From the NCBI GenBank assembly GCA_938001865.1, contig CALLAW010000018.1, positions 1 to 48,204 of the forward strand: DNA of 48,204 nt, written 5' to 3'. This DNA is from an uncultured Saprospiraceae bacterium. Lineage in GTDB: Bacteria > Bacteroidota > Bacteroidia > Chitinophagales > Saprospiraceae. A program made the position numbers and the translations under genes. This document shows, piece by piece, positions 8,285-17,770 of the stretch (positions are counted from its first letter, which is position 1; each line of letters starts with the position of its first letter). The notes under the pieces are model-generated. The model ran no database searches and was not told the DNA's origin. It saw nothing but the letters and a program-made list of their open reading frames with translations.

Positions 8285-10183
8285 ATGTATTACTTACAAA
8301 ACATCAAGCTAAAGTACGGAGATAGAGAGTTGTTTAAAGATGTCAGCTTTATGTTTACTCCCAAAGATCGGATAGGTCTTGTGGGTCGTAATGGAGCAGG
8401 TAAGACTACTCTGCTCAAGGTCATGTCCAAAGAGATCATACCTGATGATGGAGCTGCTCAATATCCTAAAGATGTCAGAATCGGATTTCTCAAGCAATTC
8501 CTTCCAGAAAACCAAAAAGTCAGTATCATCTCTGAAGTCTGCAAAGCATTCGATGAGTACAATAAGCTGGAGGCAGAATCTAGAGAGATAGAGAAGAGCT
8601 TAGGCTCTACAAGCAGTGACGAGGAAATGATAGAACTCCTAGATCGACTTGATAAACTCAATACCAAACTCAGCACATTTGAGATTACTAATCCCGAGGC
8701 TGAAGCGAGTAAAGTACTCAAGGGACTAGGATTTAGAGAAGATCAACTGCATGATACTCTCGATACTCTGAGTGGTGGTTGGGTCATGCGTGTAGAGCTT
8801 GCCAAACTCCTCCTCTCACAACCAGATATCCTCCTCTTAGATGAGCCGACTAACCATCTTGATATCGAAGCCATCCTCTGGTTTGAGGCATATATCAAGA
8901 AGTATCCAGCCTGTGTCATCATCATCAGTCACGATGAGATGTTTATGCAGAATACCGTGAACCGGATCATCGAGATAGAGCTTGGTAGGGTAGAAGACTA
9001 TCGCTATAGTTACGAGAAGTACCTGCAGGAGAAGAAAAGTAGGCGAGAAATCCTCATGTCTCAATATACCAATCAGCAGAAGGTCATCAAAGAAAAAGAG
9101 CGGACGATTACTCGATTCAAAGCCAAAGCTACCAAAACTAAAATGGCACAATCCATGGAAAAGCAATTGGCCAAGATGGAACGTGTAGAGGTCTTTCAAG
9201 AAGATACCTCTGGGATGAAGCTCAAGTTTCCCTACGCTGGTAGAGAAGGTCAGATAGCGTATAAAGCGACTAACCTTGGTAAGGCTTATGACCAACTCCA
9301 AGTGCTTAAGGATGTCAATATGCAGATAGAGAGAGGTGATAAGGTCGCATTTATAGGGCAGAATGGACAAGGTAAGACGACGCTATCTAAGATCATGGCT
9401 AATCTGACTCCCCATACCGAAGGAGAGAGCACGATCGGACACAATGCTCAACTTAGCATCTACCTCCAAGATCAGTCTGATAAGATTGACCCTAAGCTTA
9501 CCGTCCTAGAAGTTGCAGAGTATCATGGTGGGCACTTCAACAATACCGAGATTAGAAGTATCCTTGGAGCATTCATGTTCTCGGGAGAGGATGTTGATAA
9601 GAAGGTCTCTGTACTCAGTGGAGGAGAGAAGGCAAGAGTGGCACTTGCTTGTATGGTCATGCATCCGAGTAATATCCTCATACTTGATGAGCCAACCAAT
9701 CACCTCGACGTAGTCTCTAAGCAGATCCTCAAAGAAGCCGTCCAATCCTATGAGGGGACATTAGTCGTCGTGAGTCACGACAGGACTTTTCTGCAAGGAT
9801 TGACAGAGAAGACATTTGAATTTTTCAATACTCAGATTGTCGAACATCTTGGAGATATCGAATATGTACTCAAAAAACGACAACATACAGACCTCCGTGA
9901 CTATGCCGTCGAATCCAAAGTAGCCAAACCAGTCGAGACTAAAAAAATCTCAACTCTCAGCTTTGACCAACGCAAAAAACTCAATAGAGAACTCACATAT
10001 CTCGAACGAGATATCAGCAAATACGAAGATCAGATCAAAGAATTAGAAACTCAAATGCTCGATCCAGAATTCTTCAAATCTGAGGCAGCCTATACTGTAA
10101 GTACCAAGATCGAAGCACTCAGAAAACAAATCGACACCAAGATGGAACGCTGGGAAGAAGTGTCAGAGGAGTTAGAAGGATAG
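8285..10183 (+). CDS. ABC-F family ATPase (Uup-like)
   Basis: 632 residues with two ABC domains and no membrane segments, as expected for ribosome-associated ABC-F proteins. NBD1: GRNGAGKTT, LSGGWVMRVELAK and LLLDEPTNHLD. NBD2: GQNGQGKTT, LSGGEKARVALA and ILDEPTNHLD. A linker of ~90 charged residues lies between them. The C-terminal ~80 residues form a coiled coil (LNRELTYLERDISKYEDQI), typical of the Uup subgroup, which binds branched DNA or ribosomes. Both ATP sites look intact, in contrast to the second ABC-F at 20059. Starts nine bases after the YqgE gene. Confidence 0.93.
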   Translation: MYYLQNIKLKYGDRELFKDVSFMFTPKDRIGLVGRNGAGKTTLLKVMSKEIIPDDGAAQYPKDVRIGFLKQFLPENQKVSIISEVCKAFDEYNKLEAESREIEKSLGSTSSDEEMIELLDRLDKLNTKLSTFEITNPEAEASKVLKGLGFREDQLHDTLDTLSGGWVMRVELAKLLLSQPDILLLDEPTNHLDIEAILWFEAYIKKYPACVIIISHDEMFMQNTVNRIIEIELGRVEDYRYSYEKYLQEKKSRREILMSQYTNQQKVIKEKERTITRFKAKATKTKMAQSMEKQLAKMERVEVFQEDTSGMKLKFPYAGREGQIAYKATNLGKAYDQLQVLKDVNMQIERGDKVAFIGQNGQGKTTLSKIMANLTPHTEGESTIGHNAQLSIYLQDQSDKIDPKLTVLEVAEYHGGHFNNTEIRSILGAFMFSGEDVDKKVSVLSGGEKARVALACMVMHPSNILILDEPTNHLDVVSKQILKEAVQSYEGTLVVVSHDRTFLQGLTEKTFEFFNTQIVEHLGDIEYVLKKRQHTDLRDYAVESKVAKPVETKKISTLSFDQRKKLNRELTYLERDISKYEDQIKELETQMLDPEFFKSEAAYTVSTKIEALRKQIDTKMERWEEVSEELEG

Positions 10184-10387
10184 CTGGAGTCTCTTCCTCA
10201 AGCGTGCCGCAGTATCATCTGATAGTAAGATCATGCACCAAGAGGTGTCTTCGGATCACTATGTTAGCAGAAATATGACCTCTGATATTTGCTTGATAGT
10301 CGAAGAGAGCAACTCTGTAGCAACCGTCCTATATCACCCCATTAGATTTTTGACTATTGCAACAGTGGCACCTTATCTGTGTGATGA

Positions 10388-11491
10388 TTATCGTTTTCTT
10401 CTTCGCTTATTTTCCTTGTAATCCATAAATAGGAACTCACCCAAACCACTCAATGAGCTGTAAAATGCCTTGCCATTATTCGCTTGGGTAAACTTATCTA
10501 CAAACTCAACGAGATAAGGATCCCTTGCGATCATAAATGTGGTGATGGGGATCTGCATCTTACGACATTTGACAGCAAGCCCAAGAGTACGGCTCAGGAT
10601 TTTACGGTCTAGCCCAAAGCTATTTTTGTAGTACTTCTTACCACGTTTGATACAGGTAGGTTTACCATCTGTAATCATCATGATTTGCTTATTCGGATTC
10701 TTCCGTTTACGTAGGATATTCATGGCTAGCTCTAGCCCAGCGACTGTATTGGTATGATATGGACCTACCTCTAGATAGGGTAGATCTTTGATCTCAATCT
10801 GCCAACTGTCATTGCCAAATACGATAATATCTATCGTATCTTTTGGGTATCTTGTTGTGATGAGTTCTGAGAGAGCCATTGCGACTTTCTTCGCGGGAGT
10901 AATCCTATCTTCACCATAGAGTATCATACTATGAGAGATATCTATCATCAGGACTGTACTCGTTTGGCTTTTGTAGAATGACTCGTGTACGACTAGGTCA
11001 TCTTGGGTCATCATGAAGTTAGAGATTCCATGATTGATTTGAGCATTTTTGAGGCTCTCAGAGATTGAGAGTTTGTCGAGTCTATCACCAAATTCGTATG
11101 GTTTGAGTTCAGAGGTATGCTCATCACCCTTCCCAGTAAATTTTGTTATGTGTTGACCTCTTTTTGATTTTTTGAGAGTATCAAAGATGTCATCAAGGGC
11201 ACTCTGTCTGAGTGACATTTCCATCTTGGATGTAGGCACATAGCCTAGCTGACCGTCTCGTTCTCCTTGCGAGATCATCCCATTATCGATCAGATCTTTG
11301 ACGAAGTCAGCGATACCATAATCATCTGTAGTCAAGTGATGGATCTTATCTAGCTCTGTGAGCCAAGAGATTGCCTCATTCACATCGCCAGATGTATGGA
11401 GTAGGAGCTGTTGGAAGATTTTCATCAGCTGATCATAGACTGACATTCCATCATCTTTGGCAATATATTTACTGAAGTGGTATCCTAACAT
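10388..11491 (-). CDS. von Willebrand factor A domain protein
   Basis: 367 residues. The N-terminal ~160 residues are helical and unrecognised. The VWA domain starts around residue 177 with the complete MIDAS motif D184-I-S186-H-S188, a threonine in HTNTVAGL and Asp275 in MITDGKP. VWA proteins of this cytoplasmic type normally work with a MoxR-type AAA+ ATPase, but none is in the window. It ends in a very basic tail (KENKRRRKR). It follows aroC by 17 bases on the same strand and is probably co-transcribed; the functional link to chorismate synthesis is not obvious. Confidence 0.88.
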   Translation of the reverse strand: MLGYHFSKYIAKDDGMSVYDQLMKIFQQLLLHTSGDVNEAISWLTELDKIHHLTTDDYGIADFVKDLIDNGMISQGERDGQLGYVPTSKMEMSLRQSALDDIFDTLKKSKRGQHITKFTGKGDEHTSELKPYEFGDRLDKLSISESLKNAQINHGISNFMMTQDDLVVHESFYKSQTSTVLMIDISHSMILYGEDRITPAKKVAMALSELITTRYPKDTIDIIVFGNDSWQIEIKDLPYLEVGPYHTNTVAGLELAMNILRKRKNPNKQIMMITDGKPTCIKRGKKYYKNSFGLDRKILSRTLGLAVKCRKMQIPITTFMIARDPYLVEFVDKFTQANNGKAFYSSLSGLGEFLFMDYKENKRRRKR

Positions 11492-11508
11492 AAAGATTCA
11501 ATTGATGC

Positions 11509-12612
11509 TTAGAGTGTTTGCTCTATGCTACTAAGTTTTGAGGTACGTGATCGCATCAAGTGGTCTGCGATGACTATTGATGCCATGGACTCTACGATCG
11601 GGACAGCTCTAGGGACTACACACGGATCGTGACGTCCCTTACCTGTCATGGTCGTCTCATTACCATCACTGTCTATGGTCTGCTGTGATTGCATGAGTGT
11701 AGATGTCGGCTTGAAAGCTACACGGAAGTAGATTGGCATTCCATTCGATATTCCTCCCTGTACTCCACCACTATAATTCGATTTTGTAGTGATTTGTTCA
11801 TTTTCGTCAAGCGTAAATGGGTCGTTGTGTTCGCTACCATACATACTAGCTCCGTTAAATCCACTTCCTACTTCAAATCCTTTGACAGCATTGATACTGA
11901 GCATTGCTTTGGCAAGATCTGCTTCTAAGCGATCGAAGACTGGCTCACCAAGACCTACAGGTACATTCTCTATGACACAAGTGATGACCCCGCCGACTGT
12001 ATTGCCCTCATCTCTTACTTTTTCGATTTGAGCAATCATCATTTTAGCGACAGCTTGATCAGGACATCTCACGATATTCTCATCTACCTGACTGAGGTCT
12101 AGCTCAGAGTGTGGTGCAGTACACTGGATCTGACCTACACTGGAGACATATGCTGTTGTGGTCATGCCAAATGTCGAGAGCATGGACTGAGCTACACTTC
12201 CAGCAGCGACACGAGCAGCAGTCTCCCTTGCAGATGATCTACCACCTCCTCTATGGTCTCTTATCCCATATTTCTGAGAGTATGTATAGTCTGCGTGGGA
12301 TGGTCTGTATACTGACTTGATGTGATCGTAGTCATGAGACCGCTGATCTAGATTGCCTATCCATAAGGTGATTGGAGCACCAGTAGTGACACCATTTAGC
12401 ACACCCGTAAGAACCTTTACGTCATCTTTTTCCTTACGTTGGGTAGTGATGCTCGATTGACCCGGTCTTCGTCGATGCAGTTGTCTCTGCATCTGTTCGA
12501 TGTCGAGTGAGACTCCAGCAGGACATCCATCTATTGTCACACCTACTCCGAGTCCATGAGACTCGCCAAAAGTGGTAATTTGAAATGCTTTACCGAAAGT
12601 GCTTCCTGCCAT
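11509..12612 (-). CDS. aroC: Chorismate synthase
   Basis: 367 residues from the ATG at 12612 ([20 protein letters not shown]), which matches the family N-terminus; an upstream in-frame ATG at 12645 would add 11 non-family residues and leave almost no leader behind the predicted promoter. Converts EPSP to chorismate with reduced FMN, the last shared step of aromatic biosynthesis. Visible family motifs: [31 protein letters not shown] and [13 protein letters not shown]. First gene of a minus-strand pair with the VWA protein. Confidence 0.97.
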   Translation of the reverse strand: MAGSTFGKAFQITTFGESHGLGVGVTIDGCPAGVSLDIEQMQRQLHRRRPGQSSITTQRKEKDDVKVLTGVLNGVTTGAPITLWIGNLDQRSHDYDHIKSVYRPSHADYTYSQKYGIRDHRGGGRSSARETAARVAAGSVAQSMLSTFGMTTTAYVSSVGQIQCTAPHSELDLSQVDENIVRCPDQAVAKMMIAQIEKVRDEGNTVGGVITCVIENVPVGLGEPVFDRLEADLAKAMLSINAVKGFEVGSGFNGASMYGSEHNDPFTLDENEQITTKSNYSGGVQGGISNGMPIYFRVAFKPTSTLMQSQQTIDSDGNETTMTGKGRHDPCVVPRAVPIVESMASIVIADHLMRSRTSKLSSIEQTL

Positions 12613-12664
12613 GTATATTACTTTGTATTTTTGCGCAAGCATCAAGAGATGATACCTTATCTAT

Positions 12665-12692
12665 CAAAGATATCACATAATCTAATTACCAA
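12665..12692 (-). promoter_or_regulatory. Predicted aroC promoter
   Basis: On the minus strand TTG (12692-12690), a 17-base spacer and TATCTTTG (12672-12665) match the Bacteroidota TTG/TANNTTTG arrangement. The -7 box lies about 53 bases before the aroC ATG. The promoter lies within 40 bases of the divergent mutS2 start. Confidence 0.55.
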
Positions 12693-12700
12693 CCTTACTC

Positions 12701-15085
12701 ATGTACACATACCCAGAAGATATTCTCGATAAGCTCGATTTTCGGCGAATTATTGAAGTGTTGGCTTCATTCTGTAAAGGTCAGAAAGCAAAAGATCGGT
12801 GCATAAGTATGAGCTTCTTTCCCAATAAGGGTAGGGTCGAACGCATGCTCGAAGAAGTGTATGAGTGTCAAAGAGCTATTGTAGATCAAGCTGGAGTGCC
12901 GATATCTGAGTACTTTGATATCACTGACGATCTCTACCTCTTGTCCAAGGAGAACTATGTGCTGGACGTAGAAGCCATCGTCAGGATTATCAATCAAGTG
13001 AGGATGATCGATCAGCTCGTCTTGTATGCTTCTCCTAAGGGATTTGCCAGTGAGTATCCACAGATTAGCGAGATCATAGCACAGATTGAGTATAACCCAT
13101 CGATCTTGACCAAGTTTGATCGCATCTTTGATCAAGATAATAGTATCAAGAGAGACGCTTCGCCAGAGCTCGCAAATATCTTCAAGAAGATCCAAAAGAA
13201 AGAAAGAGAGTTACTCAAGCAATTCGAAGTACTCTCAGCGACTTATGCTAAGCAAGGATTCCTCACTGAGAACAAAGAGAGTTACAGGAATGGAAGGCGG
13301 GTACTCTCAGTCACTGCGGAGAATAAAAGAAAAATTAATGGTGTTATTCACGATGAATCCTCTACAGGGAAGACAGTATTCATCGAGCCTCAAGAGCTGA
13401 CATTTCTCAATAATGACCTTCACGATCTAGAGTCTGAGAAGCGTCAAGAGATCTATCGGATATTCAAAGATCTCTGTGCATATCTGAGACCATTGGGAGC
13501 AGACTTTGATCTTTGGCAGAAAGTGATAATCAGATTGGACTTCATCCAAGCAAAGGCAAAGTTGTCAATCCTGATGGAAGGCAACAAGCCCAATATCAAC
13601 AACGAAGGAATCTTTGATCTCAAAGAAGCGTACAACCCTTACCTCCTCTTAGTCAATCATCAAGCTGACAAGCCGACTATCCCATTCGATATGAAGCTCG
13701 ATAGACTGACACGGTTACTTGTAATCTCCGGACCTAATGCAGGAGGTAAGTCAGTAACGATGAAGGGTGTCGGTATCATCCTACTCATGGTGCAGTGTGG
13801 TCTCTTGCCACCAGTAGACCCTGATAGCAATATCGGACTACCCAAAAAGTTGCTCGCTGATATAGGTGACCAACAGTCTATAGAGGATGATCTGAGTACA
13901 TACAGTAGTAGGCTCAAAAACATGAAGGTTTTTCTGGAGAAGTCTGACAAAAACACATTTATACTCATTGACGAGTTTGGGAGTGGTACAGATCCGGAAG
14001 TCGGCGGTGCTCTTGCGGAAGCAATCCTCCATAAGCTCCAGCAAAAAAATGTCCAAGGAGTGATCACAACTCACTACTCCAATATCAAACTCTATAGCTA
14101 TGAACGAAAAGGAATGGCAAATGCAGCCATGATCTTTGATCAAAAAAAATTAGCACCAACCTATCGTATGTTACAAGGTAAGCCAGGGAGTTCTTTTGCC
14201 TTTGAGATAGCAGATAAGATAGGACTGCCAAAGGAAATCGTCAATTATGCTCAGAAGAAAACAGGAAAACATGCAGGAGCAATTGACACCTTACTGTCGG
14301 ACCTGCAAAGCGAAAGAAAAGTCCTCAAAGACCAGCTTAAAACCGCCGAACATGAAAAACAAGAACTGCAACGTCTCCTCAAGCAATACCATGCCGTCCA
14401 TGGAGAGTACGAAATAAAAAAGAAGAAACTCAAGGCTGAAATTAAGGAAAACTCCGTCCGTACACTCAATGTAGAAAGCAAGGAACTCAAGAAGCTAATC
14501 AAAGAACTCAGAAAAGAAAAAGATCTAGAAAGAGCAGAAGCTATCTTAGAAAAGAAGAAAACTGAAAAAGAAACAGTAGTCAAAGAGATCGAAAAGATAG
14601 AAGATCAAATGCACCGGGCAAAAAAGGTCCATTACAGTCAATTAGAAGTAGGTGACTGGATCAAACTGAGAGGCAGTGGACTCTTGGGCAAGATCTTGGA
14701 TAAGAACAAAAAACGCTATACACTTCAAGTAGGAGCGATGTCAATGCAAGTTGCTGAAAGGGATATCATCCCTAGCAAATATGAGCCAATCCAAACCAAT
14801 ACAAAGAAGGCAATCAAGACTGACCTGGCGGTAGATGTCAGTAAGTTAGAGTCTAAGCTCGATATCAGAGGATATCGCAAGAGTGAAGCTGAAGCATTTA
14901 TCGTCGAGTTTCTAGATAATGCATTTCTTGGGTCAGCAGATATCCTTACCGTAGTGCATGGGGTAGGTGGAGGTGTCCTCAAAAAGACTCTTCTGCACAA
15001 GCTCAAAGATTACAGTGGCATCAAACGGTACTGGACCCCCGAGGATAGCCAAGGAGGTGAGGGAGTGACTTTGATAGAAATCTAA
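12701..15085 (+). CDS. mutS2: MutS2 family ATPase/endonuclease
   Basis: 794 residues, full length. Order: MutS-like clamp/lever helices; P-loop GPNAGGKSVTMK at ~344; Walker B FILIDEFGSGTDPE and downstream TTHYSNIK; long charged coiled coil ~510-640; C-terminal Smr domain beginning LDIRGYRKSEAE at ~720 with the VVHGVGGGVLK nuclease-type motif. The mismatch-recognition domain of MutS is absent, as is normal for MutS2. Roles known for the family are suppression of recombination or rescue of collided ribosomes, depending on species. Divergent from aroC, with only 88 bases between starts. Confidence 0.96.
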   Translation: MYTYPEDILDKLDFRRIIEVLASFCKGQKAKDRCISMSFFPNKGRVERMLEEVYECQRAIVDQAGVPISEYFDITDDLYLLSKENYVLDVEAIVRIINQVRMIDQLVLYASPKGFASEYPQISEIIAQIEYNPSILTKFDRIFDQDNSIKRDASPELANIFKKIQKKERELLKQFEVLSATYAKQGFLTENKESYRNGRRVLSVTAENKRKINGVIHDESSTGKTVFIEPQELTFLNNDLHDLESEKRQEIYRIFKDLCAYLRPLGADFDLWQKVIIRLDFIQAKAKLSILMEGNKPNINNEGIFDLKEAYNPYLLLVNHQADKPTIPFDMKLDRLTRLLVISGPNAGGKSVTMKGVGIILLMVQCGLLPPVDPDSNIGLPKKLLADIGDQQSIEDDLSTYSSRLKNMKVFLEKSDKNTFILIDEFGSGTDPEVGGALAEAILHKLQQKNVQGVITTHYSNIKLYSYERKGMANAAMIFDQKKLAPTYRMLQGKPGSSFAFEIADKIGLPKEIVNYAQKKTGKHAGAIDTLLSDLQSERKVLKDQLKTAEHEKQELQRLLKQYHAVHGEYEIKKKKLKAEIKENSVRTLNVESKELKKLIKELRKEKDLERAEAILEKKKTEKETVVKEIEKIEDQMHRAKKVHYSQLEVGDWIKLRGSGLLGKILDKNKKRYTLQVGAMSMQVAERDIIPSKYEPIQTNTKKAIKTDLAVDVSKLESKLDIRGYRKSEAEAFIVEFLDNAFLGSADILTVVHGVGGGVLKKTLLHKLKDYSGIKRYWTPEDSQGGEGVTLIEI

Positions 15086-15136
15086 TCACGATGAGCAGAG
15101 AGGATGCATCTAATCTCTAGACCAACCAATATGACA

Positions 15137-15171
15137 TTGTTATACGCAAGCACCAAATCAGAATAAATTTG
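15137..15171 (+). promoter_or_regulatory. Candidate promoter of the DUF6438-like lipoprotein
   Basis: TTG (15137-15139), 24-base spacer and TAAATTTG (15164-15171), the latter an exact TANNTTTG. It lies 17 bases before the predicted ATG; the spacer is one base over the usual range. Confidence 0.4.
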
Positions 15172-15187
15172 AATCTTATAAAAGCAA

Positions 15188-16006
15188 ATGCGAGGAATTG
15201 AAATATTTATATTGCTATCCATAATATTATTATCAGGATGTAATACTGATATCAATATTACATTATCAAATCTCAGTGGCAAATGGATAGATCAATCAAA
15301 TGGATTCTTAGAAGTTGGTGATACTACCTCAAATACCAATTACAGAGGTGAAAATGTAGGAATGATGGGCAAGTATCTGGAAATTAGAGGAGACACATTA
15401 TCATTTCAAAATAGATACTCTAGCTCTCAAGACAATCATTCAACGAAAAGAATAGAAAAGTCCGATTTTAAAGTTATCTCACTGTCAAAGAAGTACCTGA
15501 CAATTACACCTTTGACAGAATCAGCAGCAAAACTTTTTAAAACTGACACCATTAACTTGACAAAACAACAATTTGCGGTTAATGAACACATAATATTCGA
15601 AAAAATAGTCTTTCATACCACTCATTGTTTTGGACATTGCCAAGTATATCATTTAGAAGTACTAAGAGATGGTAGAACAAGGCTACATAAAGAACGGATA
15701 TATAAAAAAATCGATAAGAGTTATGAAAGTGATACTACAAACATTGGATATTATACGGGGAAAATATCAACTAATTTATTAGAGGACTTAGAACACCATA
15801 TCAGAACGTGCAATATAGAAGACTTAGAATTTAATGGTCATTTCTGTTGTGATGGTTCGATAACTACAATTATATTAAGCTATAACGGGAAATCTAAATA
15901 TCTCAAGGATATGTTTCCGCCAAGAATTGCAAGCAATTTGGTAAATCATTACACCGTATATGTCAGGAATCAAATTTGGAAAAAACAGACTCAGAATTTG
16001 AATTAG
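15188..16006 (+). CDS. Lipoprotein with DUF6438-like domain
   Basis: 272 residues. N-terminus MRGIEIFILLSIILLSGC is a lipoprotein signal with the lipobox Cys at residue 18. Residues ~140-260 contain HCFGHCQVYHLEVLRDGRTRL, the pattern I recall for DUF6438 (CFGxCPxY...DG), a domain of unknown function common in Bacteroidota lipoproteins. The gene is visibly more AT-rich than mutS2 upstream and the flavoprotein downstream, suggesting a more recent arrival or relaxed selection. No partner gene on the same strand. Confidence 0.75.
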   Translation: MRGIEIFILLSIILLSGCNTDINITLSNLSGKWIDQSNGFLEVGDTTSNTNYRGENVGMMGKYLEIRGDTLSFQNRYSSSQDNHSTKRIEKSDFKVISLSKKYLTITPLTESAAKLFKTDTINLTKQQFAVNEHIIFEKIVFHTTHCFGHCQVYHLEVLRDGRTRLHKERIYKKIDKSYESDTTNIGYYTGKISTNLLEDLEHHIRTCNIEDLEFNGHFCCDGSITTIILSYNGKSKYLKDMFPPRIASNLVNHYTVYVRNQIWKKQTQNLN

Positions 16007-16213
16007 AAAAATAGCAAGTGTATTACATTTATGATCAGGGAATGCCTCCTTCGTCAGCACTGCCGATATAGCCAATCCGTTAAGAATAAGACTCGTGACC
16101 CTGATAGAGAAGTCATGATTGGAAAGTACACAAGTGTTGTGACAGACCCAATACTAGAGTGAGGTGGTGTAGACCTAGAGCCCTCGTATGTATGCTTGTG
16201 TGGGTGTACCCAC

Positions 16214-17770
16214 CTAGGCACTATAGTAGACAGCCACCGCATCTGCAACCCTCTGCCCATCCATAGCCGCTGATAAGATACCTCCGGCATATCCAGCACC
16301 TTCTCCACATGGGAAGAGTCCATGCAGAGGATGCATCAGCGTCTGCGGATCTCTAGGTATCCTCACTGGCGAACTCGTACGAGACTCAACACCCACCACA
16401 TTTGCTTCTCTTGTGTAGAATCCCTTCATCTTTCTCCCAATTGCTTCCATCCCTCTAGATAGCCTGTCTGAGATCACTTGTGGTAGTATGTCATAGAGTG
16501 GAGCAGGGTAGAGTCCAGGAATGTATGATGACGCATTGAGGTCTGACGAAAGTCTCGATTGAGTAAAGTCCGTCATTCTTAGAGCTGGTGCTTGTTGTGA
16601 TCCATCCCCGTTTTGAAACATTGCTTGCTCTACCGCCTCTTGGAATTGTAGATTAGCAAGCTTACCTCTATAGCCAAGCTGGTTGATGGTACTATTGTCT
16701 ATTGCGGTGACAAATCCACTATTGGCATATGGGGAGTCTCGTCTAGAGAGAGACATGCCATTTACTACTATCTCGCCAGGTGCAGTAGCTGCAGGGACGA
16801 TCAATCCACCTGGACACATACAGAATGAAAAGACACCGACATCATCTACCTGAGTGACGACTCTATATGACGAAGCTGGTAGGTTTTCTTCTCGTTGGCG
16901 TTGTCTATATTGGATATGATCAATCTCGGATTGAGGGTGCTCTATCCGTACACCTATCGCAAATGGCTTTGCCTCTATTTCTATTTGTTTTTCATCTAGT
17001 AATCTGAAGATATCTCTTGCACTGTGTCCAGTAGCTAATATTGTTGCATCAGCTTTGTACTGTTTGCCCTGAGCATCAATGACCCCTTCTAAGTTGTTAT
17101 TACTGATCATAAAGTCAGTAACAAATGCATCGAAGTGAATCTCTCCACCATACTCCTCTATTGTCTTCCTGAGGTTGGCGATGATTCCAGGGAGTTTATT
17201 AGATCCGATGTGAGGGTGAGCATCTTTGAGGATGTCGGTCTTTGCTCCGTGCTCTACTAAGATTTCTAATATCTCTTGGATATTACCTCTCTTATGAGAT
17301 CGGGTATAGAGCTTACCATCACTATAGGTACCAGCACCACCTTCTCCGAAGCAATAGTTACTGTGAGGATTGACTCTCGCATCTTGTTGGATTGCTTTGA
17401 GGTCTCGTCTTCTTGCTTGGACGTCTTTACCTCGTTCGAGCAATATGGGTCTGATGCCTTGCTTGAGGAGTTGAAGAGCTGCAAAGTACCCAGCTGGACC
17501 TGCTCCGATTATTAACGCTGTTTTAGACTTGGCATGGACTGAGAATGCTTCTTTGATAGACACTGGCAGTTGTCTCTCTTCTCCAATATAGAGAGTGATC
17601 TTGAGCCTGTATACAATCTGCCTGCCACGAGCATCGATTGATTGCTTGTTGATTTCCCAGTCATCGATTGTATCGATTGTAATCCCAGCTTTATCACAGG
17701 CCATCCTCACGATGAGGTCATTGTCCTTTATTTCTTTTGGCTTGACCGCTATCTCTACTTCGTGCTTCAT
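16214..17770 (-). CDS. FAD-dependent dehydrogenase, COG2509 type
   Basis: 518 residues. Short N-terminal domain (~80 residues), then the dinucleotide-binding motif ALIIGAGPAGYFAALQLL around residue 86, the family segment CFGEGGAGTYSDGKLYTR, ATILATGHSARD, and a C-terminal FAD motif FPCGEGAGYAGGI. This places it in the uncharacterised NAD(P)/FAD-dependent dehydrogenase family COG2509, whose substrate is unknown. Its ATG overlaps the kdsA stop by four bases, so it is translationally coupled to kdsA; a metabolic connection is not evident. Confidence 0.92.
   Translation of the reverse strand: MKHEVEIAVKPKEIKDNDLIVRMACDKAGITIDTIDDWEINKQSIDARGRQIVYRLKITLYIGEERQLPVSIKEAFSVHAKSKTALIIGAGPAGYFAALQLLKQGIRPILLERGKDVQARRRDLKAIQQDARVNPHSNYCFGEGGAGTYSDGKLYTRSHKRGNIQEILEILVEHGAKTDILKDAHPHIGSNKLPGIIANLRKTIEEYGGEIHFDAFVTDFMISNNNLEGVIDAQGKQYKADATILATGHSARDIFRLLDEKQIEIEAKPFAIGVRIEHPQSEIDHIQYRQRQREENLPASSYRVVTQVDDVGVFSFCMCPGGLIVPAATAPGEIVVNGMSLSRRDSPYANSGFVTAIDNSTINQLGYRGKLANLQFQEAVEQAMFQNGDGSQQAPALRMTDFTQSRLSSDLNASSYIPGLYPAPLYDILPQVISDRLSRGMEAIGRKMKGFYTREANVVGVESRTSSPVRIPRDPQTLMHPLHGLFPCGEGAGYAGGILSAAMDGQRVADAVAVYYSA

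Noticed and set aside
10233-10421. Small open frame between the ABC-F and VWA genes
   Set aside because: No recognisable family, no ribosome binding site, and it runs into the antisense VWA gene.
12613-12645. Upstream extension of aroC to ATG 12645
   Set aside because: The extra 11 residues do not belong to the family and the chosen ATG at 12612 matches the family N-terminus.
16054-16323. Small minus-strand open frame downstream of the lipoprotein
   Set aside because: It mostly overlaps the 3' end of the flavoprotein gene in another frame and has no sign of coding selection.
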